Assembly (NCBI GenBank): GCA_010671965.1
Contig: JAAHIC010000018.1
Coordinates: forward strand, 1 to 16,825
DNA from: Leptolyngbya sp. SIO4C5
Lineage (GTDB): Bacteria > Cyanobacteriota > Cyanobacteriia > Phormidesmidales > Phormidesmidaceae
Reading direction: 5' to 3'
DNA: 16,825 nucleotides
In this document: piece after piece, positions 8,501 to 14,620 of the stretch
How the letters are laid out: each line of letters starts with the position of its first letter
Numbering within the stretch: position 1 is the stretch's first letter
Program-made: the position numbers and the translations under genes
The notes under the pieces: model-generated
Seen by the model: only the letters and a program-made list of their open reading frames with translations
Databases searched by the model: none
Told to the model about the DNA's origin: nothing

Positions 8501-10084
8501 CCAGACAGCAGATGAATCGGAGTGTTTCAAGACCTCGATCGCAGTCTCTCTGTCCTCACAGACGGCAACCCGGCGGTGATCGAAGGCTTGCCGCCCGACC
8601 TGTAGCGTATAGGCCACATCAGCCAGCGGGAGCTGGGGGTGCTGCTGCAGGTGGGTCACTAAGTTGGCGGTGGCTGTCTCTAGGGCCGATGGAGTTTTGG
8701 CTGACAAGAGGAGGAGCTGATGAGATCGCGAGCCCCCAGAGGGTAGGCGAGGAGCTTCTTCAAGCACCACATGGGCATTGGTGCCGCCCATGCCAAAGGA
8801 GCTGACCCCCGCCCGCCGGGGTCGAGTCGGGCTATCCCAAGGCGTGAGGGCCGTGTTGACATAGAAGGGACTGTTGGCAAAATCAATTTTGGGATTGGGC
8901 TGCTGAAAGTGCAGGCTAGGCGGAATCTGCTGATGCTGCAGCGATAGGATAGTTTTGATCAGGCCCGTCACGCCAGCGGCGACCCCTAAATGGCCCACGT
9001 TGGTTTTGACTGACCCCAAAGCACAGAAGCCGGTCTGGGCGGTCTGGGTTTGAAAAGCCTGAGTCAGCGCCGCCACTTCAATCGGATCGCCCAGCGTTGT
9101 TCCCGTCCCGTGGGCTTCGATATAGGTCACTGTGGCGGCGTCAACCTCCGCGATCGCCTGGGCGGCTTGAATCACTTTGGCTTGGCTATCGATTCGGGGA
9201 GCCGTATAGCTGACTTTGGCTGCTCCGTCATTATTAATTGCCGAGCCTTTAATCACCGCTCGAATACAGTCACCATCGGCGATCGCGTCTTCTAAACGCT
9301 TGAGGACAACAATCCCGACTCCGTTGCCGCCTACGGTTCCCTGTGCTTGAGCATCAAAGGCGCGACAGTGACCATCAGGAGACAAGATATCCCCTTCCTG
9401 ATAGAGATAGCCGCTTTTCTGCTGGGATGAAATACCCACACCGCCTGCCAAAGCCATGTCACATTCACCATTGAGCAAGCTTTGACAGGCCAGATGCACC
9501 GCCACCAGAGAGGTTGAACAGGCAGTTTCAACAGTGCAGCTTGGGCCTTCTAAGTTGAGCTTGTAGGAAACGCGCGTGGTTAAATTGCCCGGATCGTTCC
9601 CCAGCAAAATTTGGTTGGGCGTGACCGATTGCAACAGGCGATCGCGATTGGGCAACAGATTGGCTAGCAAATAGCTGCTGAGGCGAGAGCCACCATAGAC
9701 CCCAATCAGCCCCTCATAGCGCTGCGAGTCGTAGCCCGCATCCTCTAGCGCTTCCCAGGCGCATTCCAGAAAAAGGCGATGCTGCGGATCGAGCACTTCG
9801 GCCTCGCGGGGAGAAAAGCCAAAGAACGCCGCGTCAAAGCGATCGCTATCAGCTAGGACGCCGCTGGCTCTGACATAGTTGGGATGATCGACTTGAGATG
9901 TCCCTGTCACAGAGGCTTCTAGCTCCTCAGGGGCAAAGAAAGTGATGGACTCTTTGCCATCGCACAGGTTCTGCCAAAACTGCGCCACATTTTGAGCGCC
10001 TGGAAAGCGTCCAGACAGACCAATGACAGCAATTTCTAGGCCGTTAGTGACGCTGGCTAGAGGTTGGGAGGTTGAGTCACTCAT
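5546..10084 (-). CDS. Type I modular PKS, KS-AT-KR-ACP, complete single module
   Basis: Adds one malonyl unit to the chain passed on by the serine NRPS and reduces the new beta-keto group to a hydroxyl. The protein has 1512 residues from the ATG at 10084; a TTG three codons upstream is a less likely start. KS: Cys189 in ACSTS, His325 in EAHGTGT, His365 in KTNVGHL. AT: Ser628 in GHSIGEY and HAFH ending at His727, which indicates malonyl-CoA. The post-AT linker contains TYPFERQRYW. KR: TGGLGKLG at 1143-1150, Lys1267, Ser1291, Tyr1304, Asn1308, all intact; the B-type LDD motif is absent, so stereochemistry is not called. ACP: Ser1448 in DLGGNSL. No DH, ER or methyltransferase is present. The protein ends in a short basic tail (about 1498-1512) like that of the NRPS upstream, perhaps a docking element. 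It begins 52 bases after the NRPS stop, with no clear ribosome site. Confidence 0.97.
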   Translation of the reverse strand: MSDSTSQPLASVTNGLEIAVIGLSGRFPGAQNVAQFWQNLCDGKESITFFAPEELEASVTGTSQVDHPNYVRASGVLADSDRFDAAFFGFSPREAEVLDPQHRLFLECAWEALEDAGYDSQRYEGLIGVYGGSRLSSYLLANLLPNRDRLLQSVTPNQILLGNDPGNLTTRVSYKLNLEGPSCTVETACSTSLVAVHLACQSLLNGECDMALAGGVGISSQQKSGYLYQEGDILSPDGHCRAFDAQAQGTVGGNGVGIVVLKRLEDAIADGDCIRAVIKGSAINNDGAAKVSYTAPRIDSQAKVIQAAQAIAEVDAATVTYIEAHGTGTTLGDPIEVAALTQAFQTQTAQTGFCALGSVKTNVGHLGVAAGVTGLIKTILSLQHQQIPPSLHFQQPNPKIDFANSPFYVNTALTPWDSPTRPRRAGVSSFGMGGTNAHVVLEEAPRLPSGGSRSHQLLLLSAKTPSALETATANLVTHLQQHPQLPLADVAYTLQVGRQAFDHRRVAVCEDRETAIEVLKHSDSSAVWTQQAASAPQLAFMFPGQGSQYGDMGRGLYASESLFREQIDRCCQLLQPHLDVDLRQILFTEHALLTQTRYTQPALFVVEYALAQLWISWGVCPQVMIGHSIGEYVAACLAGVFSLEAALRLVAIRGRLMQQLPPGSMLAVSLSESEIKPFLSEKIGFAVHNAPQLCVLSGTDEAIQELSDRLTHQGVHCRRLQTSHAFHSALMDPILEPFVTQVQQIALQPPKIPFISNVTGTWITDAEATNPRYWARHLRQPVRFSQGIATLQSASASIFLEVGPGRVLSTLAQQTFSDAALPPLSSLRHPKESQSDVAFILQTLGKLWSLGITVDWSRFSAHEQRQRLPLPTYPFERQRYWVEPQPAASPTPAAPPIPKSSLTDWFYLPVWKQTPPLALLRSQSPNQPQTWLLLIEAQGWGQAIARQLRQQGKTVITVTCGQQFQRLRDGDYVLNPLHQPDYDSLIQALTRADQMPEAIAHGWCETAAAASDQLGFYSLLFLTQAIGRQKIASPVQLTIITNNAYDITGGELLCPEASTALGLAKVIPQEYPHITCYSVDISQSQKESERSLLEQLTSELTAPADLSVAYRGQHRWVQTFEAVPFNENDSQYFLRENGVYIITGGLGKLGLILAQHIAQTAAAKLVLISRSGLPERSHWQQWLETHSAPDLTSHRIQQIQRLEQLGAEVLTISADVADIAQMQTAVTQAKQQFGQIHGVIHAAGIANERYGIQDLTPAACQRQFQAKLHGSRLLTQVLQDEALDFCLLFSSLASVLGGLGFAAYAAANSFMDALAHQQRRRGSFPILSINWDAWQIEPQAGQAIAGSTLGHGMTPTEGVAIFDRLLQLPRQALAQIVVSTGALQPRIDQWLKLASVRPGTPQPAAAAQSLEGASRHQIEQTIAAIWQQVLGVESIGLHDNFFDLGGNSLSSIQVVAQLKQRLKAQISVVNLYECPTVSRLTALLRQDDSEKTPLASSLTRGQKRRARQKQRL
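7442..7471 (+). repeat. 30-base perfect repeat, copy 1 of 2 (post-AT linker)
   Basis: Identical over 30 bases to 16568-16597. Both copies encode, on the minus strand, the post-AT linker TYPFERQRYW, and identity ends at both borders. The third PKS encodes the same ten residues near 2823-2852 with several base differences. Confidence 0.85.
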
Positions 10085-10136
10085 AAAACACAAAAAACAG
10101 ATAATCGGCGATCGCGCCGTGACATCAATTAGTGGA
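10085..10136 (-). other. 52-base spacer, small hairpin and T-tract, no clear ribosome site
   Basis: Read on the minus strand, a 5-bp stem (CGGCG / CGCCG, at 10106-10119) encloses a HIP1 core. Eight bases later comes a T6 tract (10092-10097), then the ATG of the PKS. No AGGAG-like motif is visible before that ATG. The stem is too short and too far from the T-tract to call a terminator. Confidence 0.4.
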
Positions 10137-13100
10137 TTACTTGAGGCGTTTTTGCCGCCGCTGGCGCATCCGCTGTTTACCCTGCTGGCGCTGCTCTAGC
10201 TGACGACTGACACTGGAGGGCACAGCAGATTGATCAGATGGTGTAGTCTCTCGCTGGCGCTGGTTGAGATGAGTCGCGATCGCCTCAATGGTGGGATAGC
10301 GAAACAGGTCGAGAACAGAGAGATCTGCCTGCAACTGCTGCCGGAGCTGCGTATTAACCTGAATCAGCAGCAGGGAATGGCCCCCCAGTTCAAAAAAGTT
10401 ATCGTGAATGCCGACGGTGTCTAACTGCAGCACCTCCTGCCAAATTGCGGCGATCGCCTGCTCTAGCTCGGTCTGAGGTTTGACGTAATCTGGCTTGAGG
10501 TCGGGGCGGCTCTCGGTAGGGGGCGGCAGGGCACGGCGATCGACCTTGCCATTGGGAGTTAGGGGCAAAGTGTCGAGCGGGATAAAGACAGACGGAATCA
10601 TGTAGTCCGGCAGAGACTGAGCCAGAAAATCGCGTAGGGCTGATGTGGACAACGCCGAGGCATCATACACTCCATAAGCTACTAGGCGCTGATAGCCGGA
10701 GCTGTCGTTTGAGGCGGTGACAACCGTCTCTCGAATCTCGGGATGCTGCGCTAAAGCCGCTTCAATTTCCCCCAGCTCAATGCGGAAGCCCCGCAGCTTC
10801 ACCTGATAATCCAGACGGCCCAAAAACTCAATTGCCCCATCCGGGCGATAGCGGGCCAAGTCTCCTGTTCTATAAAGCCTTGACCCAATTCCAGAAGCTG
10901 CCTGCGCAAACGGATTGGGCACAAACTTTTCTGCCGTCAACGCCGCTCGCTGCCAGTAGCCCCGCGCTAGCCCCGCGCCACCAATGTGCAGCTCGCCTGG
11001 AACCCCTATTGGTACCGGCTGCCCGGCTGGGTCTAGCAGATAGATCTGGGTGTTGGCAATCGGTTTGCCAATGGGCACGCTCGTCAGTTCTAGCTCTGGC
11101 TGACACGGCCAAGCGGTCACGTCAATCGCCGCTTCAGTCGGGCCGTAGAGGTTGTGCAACTCTGCTGACAGTCGCTCCAAGAAGCGCTCCTGCAGCGCCA
11201 CCGGCAGCGCTTCTCCGCTGCAGATGGCCCGGCGCACACAGACGCAACGCTCTAAATCAGGTGCTTCGAGAAACGCCTGCAGCATGGAGGGGACAAAGTG
11301 CAGCGTCGTCACCTGCTGCTGCTCAATTAGTTCTGCCAGGTAAACGCTGTCTTTGTGGCCCTCTGGCCTAGCGATCGCCAGCCGCGCGCCCACCATCAGC
11401 GGCCAGAGAAACTCCCAAACCGAGACATCAAAGCTGAAGGGGGTCTTCTGCAGTACGCAGTCCGCTGCGGTTAGTCCGTAGGCAGACTGCATCCACTGCA
11501 GGCGGTTGCTCAGCGCCCCGTGGGTGTTCATCGCCCCTTTGGGCTGGCCGGTGGAGCCAGAGGTGTAGATGATGTAGGCCAGATGGGCCGGGGTAACGGC
11601 GCTAGTGGGATTGGTTGTAGGCAAAGCGGCGATCGCGGGCCAGCCCTGATCCAGACTGATAGTGGTGGCTGAGTGCTCAGGCAGGGTAGCAACGAGCTGG
11701 CTGTGGGTGAGCAACAGCGGCACCTGGCTGTCGTGGAGCATGAAGGCGAGGCGCTCGGAGGGATAGCTAGGATCGAGTGGCACGTAGGCTCCACCCGCCT
11801 TGAGGACGGCTAGGATAGCAACGACTAGGTCCAAAGAGCGCTCAAAGCAGAGGCCCACTGGCGTATCGGGCAGGACGCCCTGTGCTTGTAGGTAGTGGGC
11901 GAGCTGGTTGGCGCGGCTGTTGAGTTCCTGGTAGGTGAGATGCTGATTGGCAAAGCTGAGGGCGATCGCGGCGGGCGTTTGCTCGACTTGGGCCTCTATG
12001 AGCTGATGCAGGCAGTTTAGGCTGTGGTATTCAGTAGCGGTTTGGTTCCAAACTTTGAGCTGATGCTGCTCAGCGGGCGTCAGGAGTGACAGTTCAGACA
12101 GGCGCTGCTGAGGACGGGCAACTAGATTTTCCAGTAGCGTTTGGAAGTGGCCGACCAGTCGGGCGATAGTCGAGCGCTCAAACAGATCGGTGCTGTACTC
12201 AACCTGGCCTCGCAGCCCCGCCTCTGAGTCCACTAGATTGAGGCGTAGCTCAAACTTCGTCGTTTCGTTGTCAAAAACCAGGGGATGAACGGTTAGCTCG
12301 CCCAGGGACAACGGTGGCAAAGGGGCCAACTGCAAATCAAATTTGACCTGAAACAGCGGCACCATCTGGCTCAGATTCCGCTCTGGATTCAGGGCCGCAA
12401 CGAGACGCTCAAATGGCAAATCTTGATGGGCATACGCGCCCAGCAGCACGTCCCGCACCCGTTGCAGCAGCTCTAAGCAGGTGGGATTGCCCGTTAAGTC
12501 GGTGCGCAACACCAGCGTATTCACCAATAAACCAATCAGCCCTTCGGTTTCGACTCGATTACGGTTGGCAATGTCGGTGCCGACGACAATATCGTGCTGA
12601 TGGCTGTAGCGCTGCAGCAAAATCTTGAAGGCGGTTAGCAAGACCGTAAATAGAGTGACGCCGGACTGCACGCTCAAATTTTTGAGGGCATCGGATAGCG
12701 GCTTGGCGAAGGTGATAGGGTACTTCGCCCCCTGAAACGTTGGTACTGCCGGACGCGGGCGATCGCTGGGCAAGTCTAAGACCGGGAGTGCGGCCAGCTG
12801 CTGTCGCCAATAGCTGAGCTGTCGCTCTAGCTCCGTCCCCTGCAGCCACTGCCGCTGCCAGACGGCAAAATCGGCATACTGAATCGGCAGGGGCGCGAGG
12901 GGCATTGGCTGCTGGCGAGAAAAGGCGCCATAGAGCTGCTGCAGTTCTTGAGTAAAAAGGCCCAGCGACCAGCGATCGGCAATGATGTGATGCATTGTGA
13001 CTAAGAGCAGATGCTCCGTTGCTGCCAGCTTTAGCAGCGTTAGCCGTAGCAGCGGCTGAGTCAGGTCAAAGGCCCAGCGGGCCTCCTGATGCGCTAGCTG

Positions 13101-13523
13101 TTGCGCTGCCTGCTCTGGATCGGCGGCCTGAGTCAGATCCTGCTGCACCAGCGAAACCGAAGCGTCCGGCTGGATGACCTGGATAGGTTGTCCCTCAGCC
13201 TTAGTGGTAAACGTCGTCCGCAGCGTGTCGTGACGCTGGACAACAGCCTGCAGCGCTTTTTCTAAGACCGCAACGTCCAGCCGACCCTGCAGCCGTAAAC
13301 CGCTAAATACGTTATAGGAGCTGGGGTTGAGATCTAGCTGATGAATAAACCACAGCCGCTGCTGGGCGAAAGATAGCGGTGCTTCATTTGCAGGGGCAGC
13401 GGGCGATCGCCGTGGAATGCCTAATGAAGACGGCAGGTTGAGTCCCCGCTGCTGCAGGCGCTTGGCTAGCAGCGATCGCTGAGCGGGTGAGAGGTCGGCT
13501 AGCTGTTGGGAAAGATCAGGCAT
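10137..13523 (-). CDS. Single-module NRPS, C-A-PCP, predicted to activate serine
   Basis: Condenses an amino acid onto the acyl chain delivered by the upstream PKS. The protein has 1128 residues. C domain: motif C1 SFAQQRLWF at about 51-59 and the catalytic motif HHIIADRWS at 178-186, with Arg184 where most C domains have Gly. A domain: TSGSTGQPKG at 654-663. Specificity residues aligned to GrsA are D699, V700, W703, H742, I767, S769, L792, I800, D801 plus the A10 lysine. The string DVWHISLIDK differs from the known serine code DVWHLSLIDK at one position. PCP: Ser1050 in ELGGHSL. No epimerase, methyltransferase or thioesterase is present, so L-Ser is expected. The C-terminus is strongly basic (about 1104-1128). 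The start lies 6 bases after the monooxygenase stop with only a weak ribosome site, which suggests translational coupling. The downstream PKS should take the seryl thioester. Confidence 0.96.
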   Translation of the reverse strand: MPDLSQQLADLSPAQRSLLAKRLQQRGLNLPSSLGIPRRSPAAPANEAPLSFAQQRLWFIHQLDLNPSSYNVFSGLRLQGRLDVAVLEKALQAVVQRHDTLRTTFTTKAEGQPIQVIQPDASVSLVQQDLTQAADPEQAAQQLAHQEARWAFDLTQPLLRLTLLKLAATEHLLLVTMHHIIADRWSLGLFTQELQQLYGAFSRQQPMPLAPLPIQYADFAVWQRQWLQGTELERQLSYWRQQLAALPVLDLPSDRPRPAVPTFQGAKYPITFAKPLSDALKNLSVQSGVTLFTVLLTAFKILLQRYSHQHDIVVGTDIANRNRVETEGLIGLLVNTLVLRTDLTGNPTCLELLQRVRDVLLGAYAHQDLPFERLVAALNPERNLSQMVPLFQVKFDLQLAPLPPLSLGELTVHPLVFDNETTKFELRLNLVDSEAGLRGQVEYSTDLFERSTIARLVGHFQTLLENLVARPQQRLSELSLLTPAEQHQLKVWNQTATEYHSLNCLHQLIEAQVEQTPAAIALSFANQHLTYQELNSRANQLAHYLQAQGVLPDTPVGLCFERSLDLVVAILAVLKAGGAYVPLDPSYPSERLAFMLHDSQVPLLLTHSQLVATLPEHSATTISLDQGWPAIAALPTTNPTSAVTPAHLAYIIYTSGSTGQPKGAMNTHGALSNRLQWMQSAYGLTAADCVLQKTPFSFDVSVWEFLWPLMVGARLAIARPEGHKDSVYLAELIEQQQVTTLHFVPSMLQAFLEAPDLERCVCVRRAICSGEALPVALQERFLERLSAELHNLYGPTEAAIDVTAWPCQPELELTSVPIGKPIANTQIYLLDPAGQPVPIGVPGELHIGGAGLARGYWQRAALTAEKFVPNPFAQAASGIGSRLYRTGDLARYRPDGAIEFLGRLDYQVKLRGFRIELGEIEAALAQHPEIRETVVTASNDSSGYQRLVAYGVYDASALSTSALRDFLAQSLPDYMIPSVFIPLDTLPLTPNGKVDRRALPPPTESRPDLKPDYVKPQTELEQAIAAIWQEVLQLDTVGIHDNFFELGGHSLLLIQVNTQLRQQLQADLSVLDLFRYPTIEAIATHLNQRQRETTPSDQSAVPSSVSRQLEQRQQGKQRMRQRRQKRLK

Positions 13524-13529
13524 GAGTTT

Positions 13530-14594
13530 CTAGCTGAGGGCGGCCATTGTGGGATGTTGACACTGAGCTTTTAAGGCGTTCAGGTGAGGCAGCGCCGCCA
13601 TGACTTCACCAAAATTGGGATTAAAGTCAATCAGGCAGGCCACTTCATCCACGCCGGCTCGTCGTAGGCGCTCAATCATAGGCAGGCAGGTAGCTTGGGA
13701 ACCAATTAGCGTTCTGCCCTTGAGCCAGCCTTCGTAGGCAAATATCAGCAAGCTATCAATGTCGGCCGGCGAAAGCGACTTCAGATCAATCTTTAAATTG
13801 AGGCCCTTAGCTAAGTGCTCTAGCAGATTCAGGTGAGTCTTGAGATAGTTGCAGAAAGGCTCTCTTACCTGCTCCTTCACCGTGTCGAAGTCCTCACCGA
13901 CAAAGGTGTGCAGCATCATCGCTACTTTGCCTTGCTTTGGCTCGTGCCCATGTTCTTGGCGGGCTTGGCGATAGAGGGAGATATGCTGGGCTACTTCGTC
14001 TAGGGTGCCAGAGAGCAGGGAGGTCAAGACGTTGGCTCCCATCTTGCCAGCTTCAATGTAGGTACTGGGAGACTGACAGACAATCCAGGGGGTGAGCTGC
14101 GGCTGCAAGGGGCGGGGGAAGGTGGTGACCTGAATCCTCTTACCCGACGCCTCCTGCAGCTCTACCGAGTCACCGCACCACAGCTTTTGCACCATCTGAA
14201 TGCCACGCCACATGGCGGCTTTGCGATCGCTGTAGGATTCGGTTGACAACACAAAATCGTCCATTGTCCAGCCGGAGGCAAAGGCGATCGCCACGCGCCC
14301 CTGGGAGAGATTGTCCACAACCGCCCATTCTTCAGCCACCCGGGCCGGGTTATGCAACGGCATCACGACACTGCCAGCCCGTAGCTGCAGATGCTCCGTA
14401 ATCATCGCCATTGCAGCTCCCGTCACTGACGGATTGGGATACAGGCCGCCAAAGGGGTGAAAGTGACGCTCCGGCATCCACAGAGCGGAAAACCCATGCT
14501 GATCGGCAAACTTAGCGCTCTCAATCATCAGTTGATAGCTATCGGTCTGCACCTTGGAGCCGTCTCCAGAAAAGTAAAATAGGCTAAATTCCAT
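13530..14594 (-). CDS. Luciferase-like FMN-dependent monooxygenase of natural-product type
   Basis: A stand-alone protein of 354 residues. It matches my knowledge of the luciferase-like (LLM) group linked to secondary metabolism, MupA/Atu3671-like (TIGR04020). Visible signatures are FYFSGDG near the N-terminus (residues 6-12), WMPERHFHPFGG at 39-50, and AGSVVMPLHNPARVAEEW at about 73-90, followed by QGRVAIAFASGW. Such enzymes use reduced FMN and O2. In assembly lines they usually occur as a domain or partner that oxidises a carrier-bound chain, and a related domain occurs, as I recall, in microginin synthetase. The gene lies between the PKS with a ruined KR and the serine NRPS, so an acyl-ACP is the likely substrate; hydroxylation or Baeyer-Villiger oxidation are both possible. 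ATG at 14594 is preferred over an in-frame TTG at 14624 because AAGGA lies 9 bases before the ATG and the family begins near MEFSLFYFSG. Confidence 0.93.
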   Translation of the reverse strand: MEFSLFYFSGDGSKVQTDSYQLMIESAKFADQHGFSALWMPERHFHPFGGLYPNPSVTGAAMAMITEHLQLRAGSVVMPLHNPARVAEEWAVVDNLSQGRVAIAFASGWTMDDFVLSTESYSDRKAAMWRGIQMVQKLWCGDSVELQEASGKRIQVTTFPRPLQPQLTPWIVCQSPSTYIEAGKMGANVLTSLLSGTLDEVAQHISLYRQARQEHGHEPKQGKVAMMLHTFVGEDFDTVKEQVREPFCNYLKTHLNLLEHLAKGLNLKIDLKSLSPADIDSLLIFAYEGWLKGRTLIGSQATCLPMIERLRRAGVDEVACLIDFNPNFGEVMAALPHLNALKAQCQHPTMAALS

Positions 14595-14603
14595 TGATTT
14601 AAG

Positions 14604-14608
14604 TCCTT
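14604..14608 (-). promoter_or_regulatory. Ribosome binding site of the monooxygenase gene
   Basis: On the minus strand AAGGA lies 9 bases before the ATG at 14594, inside the 26-base gap after the upstream PKS stop. It decides the start against the TTG at 14624, which would overlap the PKS stop codon. Confidence 0.8.
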
Positions 14609-14620
14609 CAATTTGGGTTT

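Noticed and set aside
10085..10093. TTG start at 10093 for the complete PKS
   Set aside because: An ATG lies three codons later, TTG starts are rare, and neither has a ribosome site to favour the longer form.
10092..10119. Hairpin plus T-tract as an intrinsic terminator between NRPS and PKS
   Set aside because: The stem is only 5 bp, the T-tract is 8 bases away, and a stop there would separate genes that must work together. The palindrome is explained by a HIP1 site.
10832..11371. Plus-strand open frame of 179 codons opposite the NRPS A domain
   Set aside because: It lies entirely opposite conserved adenylation motifs of the NRPS, is low in complexity (Ala/Pro/Ser/Arg rich) and has no recognisable domain. 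The same holds for the other antisense frames, such as 7082-7477 and 8512-8805.
13530..14594. Bacterial luciferase or other light-producing role for the LLM protein
   Set aside because: The motifs fit the secondary-metabolism LLM group, it is a single subunit, and it sits inside a PKS/NRPS operon with no lux-type partner genes.
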